Shown here: positions 42,681-52,837 of the stretch, piece after piece
Layout: each line of letters opens with the position of its first letter
How positions within the stretch are numbered: position 1 is the first letter of the stretch
Source: Chloroflexota bacterium
GTDB taxonomy: Bacteria > Chloroflexota > Limnocylindria > Limnocylindrales > CSP1-4
Direction: 5' to 3'
NCBI GenBank assembly: GCA_021802825.1
Contig: JAJZRG010000001.1
Coordinates: 1-64,000 of the forward strand
DNA: 64,000 nucleotides
Made by a program: the position numbers and the translations under genes
The notes under the pieces: generated by a model
The model's input: only the letters and a program-made list of their open reading frames with translations
Database searches by the model: none
What the model was told of the DNA's origin: nothing

Positions 42681-44300
42681 GTGCCCGAGTTCATCCACGG
42701 CTCCCAGCGCTGCCCGCTCTTGGCCGGCGAGTCGCTGTTCGACGTGGCCGGCGAGTTGTCGGTCATCGTGCCCGCGTCGTGCCGCAGGACCGGGCGCTGC
42801 CACGAGTGCGTGGTCGAGATCCGCTCCGGCGGCGAGCAGCTCAGCCCCCGCTCCGCCGAGGAGGTCTTCCTGGGGCCCGCATTCCGGCTCGCCTGCCAGG
42901 CCCGCGTCGCCGCGGCCGAGGGCGACGTGGAGTTCAGTGTCCTGCGCCGCCGGCTGCGGATCCTGCTCGCGCCGGACGAGCAGCGGGCCGATCCCGATCT
43001 CGATCCCGCCGTGCGCGAGGCCGGCGGCCGCGTCGTGGCCGACGACGGCACCGACCTTGGCCCGGTTCGTGGGGCCATCGTCGGCGCGGCGCTGGACGTG
43101 GGCACGACGACGATCGTGCTCGAGTTGGTGGACCTCCGATCGGGCGCCGTGCTGGCGATCGCGTCGCTCGAGAACCCGCAGCGGTTTGGCGGCAGTGACG
43201 TGATGACCAGGATCAGCTACGAGGCCGAGGTGCCCGGCGAGCTGCGCCTCGCGCTGCGACGGGCGGTCAACCACGAGCTCAAGCGCCTGTGCGCGGAGCT
43301 GGGCCTCGACCGCCGGCAGCTCGCCGAGATGGTCGTCGTGGGCAACCCCACGATGCGCGACCTCGCGTTCGGCCTCGAGGTCGCGCCGCTCGGCCGCCTG
43401 CCGTACCGCTCGGTGGCCGAGGCGGCGTGGCGCGCCGGCGCCGCAACGACCACGATGGTCGCCCGCCGCGCCCACGAGCTCGGCATCCTGATGCACCCCC
43501 AGGCCTGCGTCGTGGGCGGGCCGCTCATCGCGTGCCACGTCGGCGCCGACGCCGCCGCAGACCTAGTCGCCGTGGACGCGATCGAGCGCGGCGGCTCGTT
43601 CCTGCTCGTGGACATGGGCACCAACACCGAGATCGTCGCCTCGGACGGCCAGCGCGTGCTGGCGGCGTCGAGCCCCGCGGGTCCCGCGTTCGAGGGCGGC
43701 GGCGTCCGCTACGGGATGCCGGGCGCCGAGGGCGCGATCGAGCGCGCGCGCCTGGTGGACGGCCAGTTCGAGGTGGACGTCATCGGCGGCGTCACGCCCC
43801 GGGGGATCTGCGGCTCGGGCCTGGTGGACCTGCTGGCGATCCTGCGCCGCGCGGGCCGCATGACGGACCGTGGCACCTTCCGCGGCGGGTCGGCTGAGCT
43901 GCCCATCGTTGAGGAGCCCAGGATCACGTTCTCGCGGAGCGACGCGAGCCACCTGTCGGTCGCGAAGGGCGCCACGGCGGTCGGGCAGCGCGTCCTCCTC
44001 CGACGGCTCGGCCTCCGGCCCGAGGACCTCGACCACGTCTACCTGGCGGGCGGCTTCGCCAATGCCCTCGATGTCCGGACCGCGGTGGAGATCGGGCTCC
44101 TAGTGGATGCCCCGCCCGAGCGCATGATCCGGGCGGGCAACGCCTCGATCGCGGGCGCGCGCGCCCTGCTCCTCTCGAGGGCGAAGCGGGCGGCGCTCGA
44201 CAACCTCGTGCGCCGGGTTGAGCATGTGGAGCTGGAGACCGAGCCAGACTTCTTCGACCTGTTCACCGACGGCTGCCTGTTCGAACCCATCCCCGCCTGA
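42681..44300 (+). CDS. Reductive activator of corrinoid proteins (RamA/RACE-like, DUF4445)
   Basis: 539 residues from the GTG at 42681. The N-terminal plant-type [2Fe-2S] domain has Cys34, Cys40, Cys43 and Cys72 (C-x5-C-x2-C...C). A linker and the ASKHA ATPase-like domain follow: ALDVGTTTIVLELVDL, GGSDVMTRISYE, VVGNPTMRDLAFG, LLVDMGTNTEIV, GICGSGLVDLLAILRRAG and YLAGGFANALD. These proteins use ATP to reduce inactive Co(II) corrinoid to Co(I). It is divergently paired with the corrinoid protein and leads an operon with metF and the methyl-THF methyltransferase. Unlike RamA, which has two [4Fe-4S] clusters, this is the [2Fe-2S] type. Confidence 0.9.
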   Translation: MPEFIHGSQRCPLLAGESLFDVAGELSVIVPASCRRTGRCHECVVEIRSGGEQLSPRSAEEVFLGPAFRLACQARVAAAEGDVEFSVLRRRLRILLAPDEQRADPDLDPAVREAGGRVVADDGTDLGPVRGAIVGAALDVGTTTIVLELVDLRSGAVLAIASLENPQRFGGSDVMTRISYEAEVPGELRLALRRAVNHELKRLCAELGLDRRQLAEMVVVGNPTMRDLAFGLEVAPLGRLPYRSVAEAAWRAGAATTTMVARRAHELGILMHPQACVVGGPLIACHVGADAAADLVAVDAIERGGSFLLVDMGTNTEIVASDGQRVLAASSPAGPAFEGGGVRYGMPGAEGAIERARLVDGQFEVDVIGGVTPRGICGSGLVDLLAILRRAGRMTDRGTFRGGSAELPIVEEPRITFSRSDASHLSVAKGATAVGQRVLLRRLGLRPEDLDHVYLAGGFANALDVRTAVEIGLLVDAPPERMIRAGNASIAGARALLLSRAKRAALDNLVRRVEHVELETEPDFFDLFTDGCLFEPIPA

Positions 44301-44311
44301 GGTCGCCCTCC

Positions 44312-46102
44312 ATGCCCCGCAACCCGAAGCCCGCACCCGACTCCCCGTCCCCCTCCGTCGCCGCCAGCGGTCCCGGCGCCCTCCGTCGCGCCCTCGCCGA
44401 CCCCGCGGGCTGGGCGACGGTCGTGGAGCTGGTGCCGTGGGCCGGCGAGCTGTCGGACGCCAAGGGCGCGAACCAGCTCAAGGCGGCGCAGGACCTGGCG
44501 GGCAACCCGCGGATCACCGCGGTGTCCATCACCGACAACGCGGGGGGCCACGCCAAGCTCTCCCCCTCGACCCTGGGCGAGAGCGCCAAAGCGCTGGGCC
44601 ACGACGCCATCGTTCATGTCGCCTGCCGGGATCGCAGCCGCAACGCCCTCCAGAGCCTGGGCTGGGAGCTGGTGAGCCGGGGCCTGACGTCGGTCCTCGC
44701 GCTGACCGGCGACTACCCGGAGTCGGGCTACGAGGGCCTGTCACGGCCCGTCTTCGACATCGACTCCGTGGCGCTGCTCCAGATGTACCGCGGGCTGGGC
44801 GACGAGGCCTTCGCGAAGGCCGCGGCGGCGGACCCGGACGCTGACCCCAACCAGCACCGGTTCCTGCTGGGCTGCGCCATCGACCCGTACAAACGCGTCG
44901 AGCGCGACCTCGTGCCCCAGTACCTCAAGCTCGCGCTCAAGGTGCGCAGCGGTGCCGACTACGCCATCGCGCAGGTGGGCTACGACGCCCGCAAGCTGGC
45001 CGAGCTGCTGGCCGTCATCCGGCGCGACGGCCTCGGCATCCCGGCGATCGCCAACGCGTACATCCTCGCGGCGCCCGTGGCGCGCGCGTTCAACGCCGGC
45101 AAGGTCGCAGGCTGCGTGGTCACCGACGAGCTGCTGGCGGTGGTCGAGCGCGAGGCCAAGGCCGCCGACAAGGGCCGCGCGTTCTTCCTCGAGTTCGCCG
45201 CCAAGCAGGCGATCGTCGCCCGCGGCCTGGGCTTCCGGGGCGTCTACCTGTCGGGCCACCGCAATGCGGGGGAGATCGCGCGCATCCTCGAGATCGTGGA
45301 CTCCCACCCGGCCGACGACTGGAAGGCGCTGCTCAAGGACGTGTCCTTCGGCCTGCCCGCGGCGTTCCACCTGTTCGAGCGCGACAGCGACGGCCTGCCC
45401 ACCGACCAGCCGGCCAAGGCCTATGCGCGGTCGCTCACGCCGCTCGCCCGCAAGGCTGCCCGGACCAAGGTTGACCCGCTCTATCGCTTCAGCCGGATCG
45501 TCCACGAGCGCGCCTTCGACCCGGACTCGCCCGGCTTCCCGGTGTGGAAGAAGGTGTACCAGAAGGTCGAGCAGTACGGGCTCGACAAGCCGGTCCACGC
45601 CATCGAGCAGGCGGTCAAGGTGCCGATGTTCGACTGCCGCGACTGCGGTGACTGCTCGCTGCCCGACATCGCGTACCTGTGCCCCGAGAGCCACTGCCAG
45701 AAGAACCAGCGCAACGGGCCCTGCGGCGGCGCGCACGACGGGCTGTGCGAGGTGCCGGGCCACACCTGCATCTGGGCGGACGCGTACCAGCGCCTCAAGC
45801 CGTACGGCGAGGAGCTCACGATGCTCGACCGGCCGCCCGTCATCCAGGACAACTCGCTCCAGCGGACGTCCGCCTGGGGCAACGCCTTCCTCGAGCGCGA
45901 CCACATCGCGCGGCGGAACGGGCGGGCGGCGCTGCCGATGGCGCCCGCCGGGGCGCCGAAGCCCGCGCTGGCGGCGCCCACGCCCGAGCGCCAGCCGGCG
46001 AAGGCCGAGCCCGAACCGGCCCCGGAGCCCGAGCTGGCTGCGCCCCAGCCCGAGTCCGCGGTCGCGAGGGCTGACCGCCCGACGTCGGACGTCCCATCGT
46101 GA
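44312..46102 (+). CDS. metF: Methylene-tetrahydrofolate reductase fused to a MetV-like Cys-rich domain
   Basis: 596 residues, ATG at 44312. Residues about 25-345 are a MetF-type barrel: WATVVELVPWAGELSDAKGANQLKAAQDL, SITDNAGGHAKLSP, LALTGDYPESGYEGL, AQVGYDARKLAELL. The segment at about 430-530 has a dense Cys cluster (DCRDCGDCSLPDIAYLCPES, then CQKNQRNGPCGGAHDGLCE), typical of the MetV/MTHFR C-terminal domain that in acetogens is a separate zinc subunit. The last 70 residues are Pro/Ala/Glu-rich. It would oxidise methyl-THF from the demethylation pathway to methylene-THF, or run in reverse. The stop overlaps the next gene (GTGA). Confidence 0.85.
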   Translation: MPRNPKPAPDSPSPSVAASGPGALRRALADPAGWATVVELVPWAGELSDAKGANQLKAAQDLAGNPRITAVSITDNAGGHAKLSPSTLGESAKALGHDAIVHVACRDRSRNALQSLGWELVSRGLTSVLALTGDYPESGYEGLSRPVFDIDSVALLQMYRGLGDEAFAKAAAADPDADPNQHRFLLGCAIDPYKRVERDLVPQYLKLALKVRSGADYAIAQVGYDARKLAELLAVIRRDGLGIPAIANAYILAAPVARAFNAGKVAGCVVTDELLAVVEREAKAADKGRAFFLEFAAKQAIVARGLGFRGVYLSGHRNAGEIARILEIVDSHPADDWKALLKDVSFGLPAAFHLFERDSDGLPTDQPAKAYARSLTPLARKAARTKVDPLYRFSRIVHERAFDPDSPGFPVWKKVYQKVEQYGLDKPVHAIEQAVKVPMFDCRDCGDCSLPDIAYLCPESHCQKNQRNGPCGGAHDGLCEVPGHTCIWADAYQRLKPYGEELTMLDRPPVIQDNSLQRTSAWGNAFLERDHIARRNGRAALPMAPAGAPKPALAAPTPERQPAKAEPEPAPEPELAAPQPESAVARADRPTSDVPS

Positions 46103-47139
46103 GGCTCGACCGCCTCGGCCAGCCGTTCCTCGTCATCGGCGAGAACATCCACGCCACTCGCGTCCTCAAGCGGACCGGCCGCCACGCCGCCGAGCTGCCC
46201 GACGGGACCGTGGGGATCGGCTTCGACGACGCGGGGGAGTGGCGCATCCTGCCCGTCCACCCCGCCCTTGTCGCCGCCAAGGACTACGCGAACGGCCGGA
46301 TCAAGCACGTCGCCAGCGCCATCCGCTGGGGCCTTGACGGGGGCGAGCACGCCAAGACCGCCGCGGCCTACGTCCGCGTGATGGCGGCCCGCCAGGAGGC
46401 GGCCGGCGCTAACTGGCTGGACCTCAACGTCGATGAGGTGTCCGCCGACTCCGGCACCCGCGCCGAGGCGATCGCGTGGCTCGTGAGCACCGTGGAGGGA
46501 AGCGCCGGAGTCCCCGTCGCGATCGACTCGTCCGACGTGGCCGTGATCGCGGCCGGCGTGTCGGCCTCGAGCCAGCCGCGGGGTCCGCTCCTGCTCAACT
46601 CGGCGTCGCTCGAGCGCCCTGAGGTGCTCGATGTTGCCGCGGAGGCCGGCTGCGGCGTGGTCCTCGCGTGCAGCGGGACGTCGGGGATGCCCGCTGACGC
46701 CGACGAGCGCGTCCGCAACGGGATCGCGATCGTGGAGCTGGCCGTCGCGCGCCAGATCCCCTTCGATGCCTGCTTCGTGGACCCGCTCGTCCTGCCAGTG
46801 GCGGTCGAGCCCAACGCCCCGGCGCACGTCCTGGAGGCGGCGCGCCAGCTGCGGGCCGAGTACGGCCCGGACATCCACCTGACCGCTGGCCTGTCGAACG
46901 TCTCGTTCGGGATGCCGGCCCGCCGGGTCCTCAACGACGTGTTCATCGACCTCGCGGCCGACGCCGGGATCGACAGCGGGATCGTGGACCCGGTGGCATC
47001 GGACCTGCGACGCGTCTTCCGGGCTGACCGGTCGTCGCCGTCCTACCGGCTCGCGGCTGACCTCCTGCTCGGCCGTGATCCGTACGGCGCGGCGTACATG
47101 GCGGCGTTCCGCGCCGGCCAGCTCGCCGAGGAGGGGTAG
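46099..47139 (+). CDS. Methyltetrahydrofolate:corrinoid methyltransferase (pterin-binding, MtgA/AcsE-like)
   Basis: 346 residues, GTG at 46099 overlapping the metF stop. Pterin-binding TIM barrel: LVIGENIHATRVLKRTGRH at the N-terminus, GANWLDLNVDEVSADSG, PVAIDSSDVAVIAAG, LLLNSASLERPEVLDVA and TAGLSNVSFGMPARRVLNDVF. Together with the corrinoid protein it would transfer methyl from methyl-Co(III) to tetrahydrofolate. N-terminal 60 residues with FDDAGEWRILPVHPALVAAKDYANG form an extension compared with AcsE. Confidence 0.87.
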   Translation: MRLDRLGQPFLVIGENIHATRVLKRTGRHAAELPDGTVGIGFDDAGEWRILPVHPALVAAKDYANGRIKHVASAIRWGLDGGEHAKTAAAYVRVMAARQEAAGANWLDLNVDEVSADSGTRAEAIAWLVSTVEGSAGVPVAIDSSDVAVIAAGVSASSQPRGPLLLNSASLERPEVLDVAAEAGCGVVLACSGTSGMPADADERVRNGIAIVELAVARQIPFDACFVDPLVLPVAVEPNAPAHVLEAARQLRAEYGPDIHLTAGLSNVSFGMPARRVLNDVFIDLAADAGIDSGIVDPVASDLRRVFRADRSSPSYRLAADLLLGRDPYGAAYMAAFRAGQLAEEG

Positions 47140-47345
47140 GAGAACGAGGGCGTGGCCGTCCCCGGCGTCCCGGCTCGGAGCGTCCGGGCCAGGGCATGCG
47201 TTACCCCGCGTGCTGCCGCCAGACGTCCAGGCTGACGGCCGGGCGGGGCTGACGGCCGGATGGCAAGCCCGCCCCATCCGTCGCCCGCCAGGGCGCGCAA
47301 GGGCGATGTCGCACCTTTCGGCCGCGCAGGGCATCCTTACGCGCA

Positions 47346-48527
47346 ATGACCGAGCCGCAAGCTCCCTCGCGCAATCCACTGCGCGGCGCGCGATCCCGCT
47401 ACCCGCCCCCCAACCAGGTGCCCCAGGCGCCGAGGCGCCGGCCGTCGGACGAGCGGGCAGAGCTCGCCGCGTCCTCGCGGACCGCGACCCAGCTGGCCGT
47501 GCTCGCGATGGTGATCGCGGGGATCGCGCTGGGCCTGGTCGTCTGGCGGACGTTCGCAGCGGCCGGTTCTGGGTGCCAGAGCACCGTGTGGAGCGCCCAG
47601 CCCGATGCCAACCGGATGCCCGCCGGGTGGCTGATGAAGGGAACCACCTTTGACACCAACCGACGGTCGACCACGTTCGCGGCGTCGGACTCGGGCTCGG
47701 GGAACCCCGTCCCCAACGTCCTGGCCACGGTGACGTGCATCCAGGACGGTGCCGCCGAGGCGGTCTCGCGCGGCGCGGCGGCGGCCCGCGAGATCGGCCA
47801 GACGGTCAGCACCAGGAACGACCTGTCGGACGGCGGTTTCGAGGCGACGGACGCCTCGGGAGCGATCTTCCTCGAGTTCCGGCGAGGCTCGATCCTGGTG
47901 GACCTCGCGGCCTCAGGCGGCGCCACGGCCACCGACATCGAGACCATCGCGTCTGCCTACGACCGCGCCCTCGGCGGAGCTGGCGGCACGATCACGCCCC
48001 CCGAGCCCTCGGGATCCGACTTCAGCGGCCTCGGGAGCCCCGGGGCCTCGGGCGACACCGGGCTCAGCCACAACGCGCCGGAGCTTGAGAAGCTGCTCCC
48101 CACGAAGGTCGGGACGATGGACCTGACGGTCGCCAGCGAGCTCGGCGGCGCCGCGCTGTCCGGCGGCGACCAGGACAGCCGCGCGGCGACGGCGGCCCTC
48201 ACGGCCGACGGCAAGCAACCCGACGACCTCCACCTCGCCCAGGCGGCGGGCTACGACGCGAACGGCGACCCGCTGCTCGGCGTCAGCGCGGTGTCCGTCT
48301 CGGGGCTCGATGCCGCCAAGGTCCGCGCCGTCACGCTCGACTACTTCGGGCTGACCGGGTCGGCCATCAAGCAGAGCACCGTCACCCTGGCCGGCAAGCC
48401 GTGGACGAAGTTCGACCTCGGAGACGGGGGACTGCTCTACTACCTGCGGGCGCAGGGGGACATCGTGCTCGTGATCACGACCGCGGACCCCAAGCTCGCT
48501 GATCAGGCGGCCGCGGCCATCCCCTGA
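47346..48527 (+). CDS. Membrane-anchored protein of unknown function
   Basis: 393 residues, ATG at 47346. A 45-residue Pro/Arg-rich cytoplasmic N-terminus precedes one membrane helix (TQLAVLAMVIAGIALGLVVWRTF). The rest is extracytoplasmic and has two similar-looking alpha/beta halves around a Gly/Ser/Pro linker (PPEPSGSDFSGLGSPGASGD); the second ends GDGGLLYYLRAQGDIVLVITTADPKLADQAAAAIP. I do not recognise the family. The 206 bp before it hold a duplicated CTGACGGCCGG but no gene. Confidence 0.7.
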   Translation: MTEPQAPSRNPLRGARSRYPPPNQVPQAPRRRPSDERAELAASSRTATQLAVLAMVIAGIALGLVVWRTFAAAGSGCQSTVWSAQPDANRMPAGWLMKGTTFDTNRRSTTFAASDSGSGNPVPNVLATVTCIQDGAAEAVSRGAAAAREIGQTVSTRNDLSDGGFEATDASGAIFLEFRRGSILVDLAASGGATATDIETIASAYDRALGGAGGTITPPEPSGSDFSGLGSPGASGDTGLSHNAPELEKLLPTKVGTMDLTVASELGGAALSGGDQDSRAATAALTADGKQPDDLHLAQAAGYDANGDPLLGVSAVSVSGLDAAKVRAVTLDYFGLTGSAIKQSTVTLAGKPWTKFDLGDGGLLYYLRAQGDIVLVITTADPKLADQAAAAIP

Positions 48528-48612
48528 GGGCGCGCCCGCGCCCACAAACGGGGGGTGTGAAGAGGTCGGAAACCACCCCGGACGGCCCGTTTCCGCAGGG
48601 TTCGAGCGGCGT

Positions 48613-49176
48613 ATGCTGCGCCTGCAGGTCGACGGTCGCACCACCGTCGCGCGCAGGCTGGAGATCTCCATGCGCGAGCAGCTGGTCGCCTGGGCAGGCG
48701 ATTGTGTCGTACGAGGAGACGTGAGCCTCGGTGAGGGGCGCGTGAGCGACCACGTCAACCAGGCAGACCTCATTACCTTCTTCGGCGCGACCCTCGAGGC
48801 GCTCGAGGACGGGCACGAAGTGACTGTGGATGAGCTCGATGTGGAGCGCCGTGAGCTGCACATCATTGAGGTGGACGGGCATCGCGGCGACCCAACCCGC
48901 CGCCTCCGGACCGTCACCGACCGGGTGTCGATGCTGGTCGGCCCGTTCGAGGTCACGGGCAACCTGCACCGCTCACCGAGCGCTCCGCCGATGGCGTCGC
49001 TCGCCCGATGGGTGCACTTCGTGCCGATGACCGAGGTCGAGCTCCGGTTGGCCGGGCGCGACGAGGCGGCCGTGCACCGCGATGTCGTGCTCGTCAACCG
49101 CGATCGGATCACCCGCACCGAGGTGATGGCCTCGATCCCCGTCCTCGCGGTCGAGGCAGCCACGGCCGCCGGTTGA
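48613..49176 (+). CDS. Hypothetical protein, beta-rich
   Basis: 187 residues if started at the ATG at 48613; an ATG at 48670 (codon 20) has a better GGAG site. Sequence such as DHVNQADLITFFGATLEALEDGHEVTVDELDVERREL and HFVPMTEVELRLAGRDEAAVHRDVVLVNRDRI has good coding character and alternating strands. No signal peptide or membrane segment. Function not recognised. Confidence 0.65.
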   Translation: MLRLQVDGRTTVARRLEISMREQLVAWAGDCVVRGDVSLGEGRVSDHVNQADLITFFGATLEALEDGHEVTVDELDVERRELHIIEVDGHRGDPTRRLRTVTDRVSMLVGPFEVTGNLHRSPSAPPMASLARWVHFVPMTEVELRLAGRDEAAVHRDVVLVNRDRITRTEVMASIPVLAVEAATAAG

Positions 49177-49259
49177 CCTTCGCCAGCGCGCTCGGGCGCG
49201 GTGAGCCGTCGCCAAGTCTTGGCCACCTCGGGTCCGGCGCGTCCGCGCCGGACCAGCCG

Positions 49260-49847
49260 TCAGTCGCGGCGCCGCGGGCGGCGAGCGAGCGGCCCGACGG
49301 CCAGCAGGGCCAGGGCTGCCAGGGCGACGGTGATCAGGACCATCCCCGGGCCGCCGCCTGACCCGGGCGTGCCCGCATCCGTGGCGGGGGGCGTCGGCTG
49401 CGCAACGGGTGCCGTGCGCCGCACCGCGGGTGTCGCCGTCGCGCTGCACACGCGCGAGTTGATCGGGTGGTCGAGCGCGAGCGTGAGCGGGGCCAGCGGC
49501 ACGGCGTCCACGGTCACGCTCGCCGAGCCGGATGCCGCCGTGTAGCTGACGCACCCGTTCTCGTCGGGCGGCGACTGCGTGGTGGGGCTGACGGCCGTGA
49601 TCTGGAGGTGTTGCCCCACGGCGATGTCGGCGACGACGGCCCACGCCCCCTTCGCGTCGGTCGTGGTGTGCCACACCATGTCATTGCCGATGACCAGGAC
49701 GCCGACGTCCACGCCCGAAGCGGGCGCGCCGTCGCGGGTGACGGTGCCGCTGACGGTGGTGCCGCCGGCCGCGAAAGCCGAGCCCGGCACGAGGCCCAGC
49801 AGGGCGAGCGCAACTCCGGCGATCGCGACGAATCGGCGGGTGGGCAT
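49260..49847 (-). CDS. Secreted or wall-anchored protein with one beta-sandwich domain
   Basis: 195 residues from the ATG at 49847. A signal peptide (FVAIAGVALALLGLVPGSAFAA) is followed by a carboxypeptidase-regulatory/Cna-B-like domain (VSGTVTRDGAPASGVDVGVLVIGND ... GAWAVVADIAVGQHLQITAV). A Pro/Thr-rich stretch, a C-terminal membrane helix (GMVLITVALAALALLAVGPLA) and the basic tail RRPRRRD complete it. This topology resembles sortase substrates, but there is no LPxTG. Function unknown. Confidence 0.75.
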   Translation of the reverse strand: MPTRRFVAIAGVALALLGLVPGSAFAAGGTTVSGTVTRDGAPASGVDVGVLVIGNDMVWHTTTDAKGAWAVVADIAVGQHLQITAVSPTTQSPPDENGCVSYTAASGSASVTVDAVPLAPLTLALDHPINSRVCSATATPAVRRTAPVAQPTPPATDAGTPGSGGGPGMVLITVALAALALLAVGPLARRPRRRD

Positions 49848-50075
49848 CGCGTTGGTACTCCCGGCAGTGGTTGCGGCGCCAACGGTACGCCCTCGCCAAC
49901 CCGGAGGCAACGGGCGCAGCGCCCTGGGCGGGTCGCGGACCGCGCGGCGCGGCCATGCCCGCGCGGCAGACACGCCCGTGCGATGGCCGCCGGCCACGCG
50001 CGCTCGTCAGTTGTCCTTCGGACGCGGTTTCGGGCCGTTCGGCACATCGTGCGAGGCGTGCCTGCCGCCGACCCT

Positions 50076-52481
50076 ATGCCCATGGCAGCAACCGTCCAGC
50101 CGGACGTGCGCGTCCCAGCCGCCGACCCGTACCACGCCGCCCGCGCCCTCTTCGTCGAGGGGGTGGTGCAGGGCGTCGGCTTCCGCCCGTTCGTCTGGCG
50201 CCTGGCAACCGAGCTCGGGCTCAGCGGTCGGGTTCGGAATGCTGCCGGCAGGGTCGAGATCGAGGCCGTCGGCACGGTCGAGGCGCTCGACGCGCTCGCG
50301 CGACGCCTGCGCACCGACGCCCCTCCCCGCGCCCGGGTCGAGCGCGTCACCTCAGCACCCCTCGACCCGGCCATCGCCGCCGCGCTCCCGACCGGCTTCG
50401 GGATCGACGAGAGCGTCGCGTCGGCGGCCCCGGACCGCCTGTTCCCGCCCGACATCGCCACCTGCGACGACTGCCTGTCGGAGCTCTTCGACCCGACGGA
50501 CCGGCGCTACCGCTACCCGTTCACCAACTGCACCAACTGCGGCCCGCGCGCGACCATCATCGACGAGCTCCCGTACGACCGGGCGCAGACGACGATGCGC
50601 GCGTTCCCCCTGTGCGCGGCGTGCGCAGCGGAGTACCGCGACCCGGCGAACCGCCGGTTCCACGCGGAGCCCGTCGCGTGCCCGGCCTGCGGGCCCCGCA
50701 TCGCCTGGCAGGCGACCGGCGCGCCCGTGCCCTCGGCGGTGGGGGCGCCGGCCCTGGCAACGGCCGTCCTCGCGCTGCGCGCGGGGCAGATCGTGGCGGT
50801 CAAGGGCCTCGGTGGCTATCACCTCGCCTGCGACGCCACCGACGAGGACGTCGTCCGCCGGCTGCGTGACCGCAAGCGACGCTGGGCGAAGCCGTTCGCC
50901 GTCATGGTCCGCGACCTGGAAGCGGCCGAGACCCTGTGCCGCGTGGGCGCGCTGGAGCGCAAGCTGCTCACGGGCCCAGCCCGGCCGATCGTCCTCCTCG
51001 AGGCGCTCCCGGCGGCGCGTGGCCTGCTCGCCCGCTCAGTGGCGGCGGGCAACCGGCGGCTGGGGGTGTTCCTGCCGTACACCCCGCTCCACCACCTGCT
51101 CCTCGCGCACCTTGACCGCCCGCTCGTCCTGACCTCGGGCAACCTGACCGACGAGCCGCTCGCCACCGACGACGAGGACGCGCTCGCGCGGCTGTCGGGC
51201 CTCGCTGACGGCTTCCTTGTCCACGACCGCGAGATCCGCGCCCGCTACGACGACTCGGTGACGCGCGTCGTCGCCGGTCGCGAGTCGGTGGTCCGGCGGG
51301 CGCGCGGCTATGCGCCCGAGCCCATGCCGCTGCCGATCGCGACGCCGGTCCCGTTGCTGGCCGTTGGCGCCGAGCTCAAGCACACGTTCACCCTGGCGCG
51401 CGGCAAGCGGGCGCACGTGGCGCCCCACAACGGCGACCTCGAGGACCTCGCGACCCACCGCGCCTTCACCCAAGGCCTCGAGCACCTCTCGCGGCTGCTC
51501 GCCCTCGCGCCGGAGATCGTCGTCCACGACCTCCACCCTGAGTACCTGTCCACGAAGCACGCCGTTGCGCGGTTCCCCGCTGACAAGCGGATCGCCGTCC
51601 AGCACCACCACGCGCACGTCGCCTCCTGCGCCGCGGAGCACGGCATCAGCGATCCGTTCCTGGGCGTCGCCTACGACGGGCTGGGCATGGGCGACGACGG
51701 TACGCTCTGGGGCGGCGAGGTGCTGCTGGCGGACCTGCGCGGCTACCGCCGGCTGGCGCGGTTCGCCCAGGCGCCGCTCCCAGGCGGGGCGCTCGCGGTC
51801 AGGCGCCCGTACCGGATGGCGCTGGGCTACCTCTACGGGGGCGAGGACGTCGACGACGGCACGGCCCCCGGCATTGCCGCCGCCGACGAGCTCGCGGCCG
51901 GGTTCCTCGAGCGGCTCGACCCGCGCGAGGTGACGCTGGTGCGGACGCAGATCGCCCGGCGGCTCAACGCACCCGTGGCGTCGTCCGCGGGCCGCCTGTT
52001 CGACGCCGCCGCGGCGCTGCTGGGGATCCGCGACGTGGCCGAGTTCGAGGCGCAGGCGGCGATGGACCTCGAGCTCGCGGCGGGTGACCGGCGCGCGGAC
52101 CCGCTGCCGTACCGGCTGGCGTACCGCGACGACCTGCTGGTGTACGACTCGCGCCCGACGCTCGCGGCCATCCTGACGTCCCGGGCATCGACCGCCGCGC
52201 TGGCGGCCGGCTTCCAGGCGACCATCGCGCACGTCACCCGCGAGCTCCTCTCCGACGCCCACGCCCGGACCGGCGTCACGACCGTGTGCCTGTCGGGCGG
52301 CGTGTTCCAGAATCGGCGGCTCGCCTCGTCGCTGCTGCGCGAGCTGGCCGCCGACGGCTTCGACGTCTACATCAACCGACAGGTCCCCGTGAACGACGGC
52401 GGGGTCAGCTATGGACAGGCGGCCGTCGCCGCCGCGCGTCTTGCAGCCGGTGCCTCGGGCGCGCCGGGCCAGGAGGGCTAG
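50076..52481 (+). CDS. hypF: [NiFe]-hydrogenase maturation carbamoyltransferase
   Basis: 801 residues from the ATG at 50076 (alternative 50082). The order of domains is that of HypF: acylphosphatase-like ([18 protein letters not shown]), two Cys4 zinc fingers ([40 protein letters not shown] with CPACG), YrdC-like domain ([22 protein letters not shown]) and Kae1-like domain ([42 protein letters not shown]). It makes the carbamoyl group that becomes the CN ligands of the active site. First gene of the hyp operon; no hydrogenase structural genes are in the window. Confidence 0.96.
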   Translation: MPMAATVQPDVRVPAADPYHAARALFVEGVVQGVGFRPFVWRLATELGLSGRVRNAAGRVEIEAVGTVEALDALARRLRTDAPPRARVERVTSAPLDPAIAAALPTGFGIDESVASAAPDRLFPPDIATCDDCLSELFDPTDRRYRYPFTNCTNCGPRATIIDELPYDRAQTTMRAFPLCAACAAEYRDPANRRFHAEPVACPACGPRIAWQATGAPVPSAVGAPALATAVLALRAGQIVAVKGLGGYHLACDATDEDVVRRLRDRKRRWAKPFAVMVRDLEAAETLCRVGALERKLLTGPARPIVLLEALPAARGLLARSVAAGNRRLGVFLPYTPLHHLLLAHLDRPLVLTSGNLTDEPLATDDEDALARLSGLADGFLVHDREIRARYDDSVTRVVAGRESVVRRARGYAPEPMPLPIATPVPLLAVGAELKHTFTLARGKRAHVAPHNGDLEDLATHRAFTQGLEHLSRLLALAPEIVVHDLHPEYLSTKHAVARFPADKRIAVQHHHAHVASCAAEHGISDPFLGVAYDGLGMGDDGTLWGGEVLLADLRGYRRLARFAQAPLPGGALAVRRPYRMALGYLYGGEDVDDGTAPGIAAADELAAGFLERLDPREVTLVRTQIARRLNAPVASSAGRLFDAAAALLGIRDVAEFEAQAAMDLELAAGDRRADPLPYRLAYRDDLLVYDSRPTLAAILTSRASTAALAAGFQATIAHVTRELLSDAHARTGVTTVCLSGGVFQNRRLASSLLRELAADGFDVYINRQVPVNDGGVSYGQAAVAAARLAAGASGAPGQEG

Positions 52482-52486
52482 GAACG

Positions 52487-52837
52487 ATGTGCCTTGGGAT
52501 CCCGGGGCGGGTCACCGAAATCCGCGACGAGGCCGGGCTGGCGATGGGCAAGGTGGACTTCGGCGGCGTGCGCAAGGACGCGTGCCTCGCCTACCTGCCC
52601 GACGTCCGGCTCGGCGACTACGTCATCGTCCACGTCGGCTTCGCAATCTCCAAGGTGGACGAGGCCGAGGCGAGGAAGACGCTCGAGATCCTCGACGGCA
52701 TGGGCGTCCTGACCCCGGAGCTCCAGACCTTCGGGCCGGGCATGGACGCGCCGGCGGTGGTCTCCGACGACGCTCCCGAAGCGCTCACGTTCAACCCGGC
52801 GCTGCCGCCGAGCACCATGGCCGGGCCGGCGTCATGA
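52487..52837 (+). CDS. hypC: [NiFe]-hydrogenase maturation chaperone HypC
   Basis: 116 residues, ATG at 52487, 5 bp after the hypF stop. MCLGIPGRV carries the essential N-terminal Cys2 that holds the Fe(CN)2CO unit; [36 protein letters not shown] is standard. A 35-residue C-terminal tail ([21 protein letters not shown]...) is not present in typical HypC of 75-90 residues. The stop overlaps hypD. Confidence 0.96.
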   Translation: MCLGIPGRVTEIRDEAGLAMGKVDFGGVRKDACLAYLPDVRLGDYVIVHVGFAISKVDEAEARKTLEILDGMGVLTPELQTFGPGMDAPAVVSDDAPEALTFNPALPPSTMAGPAS

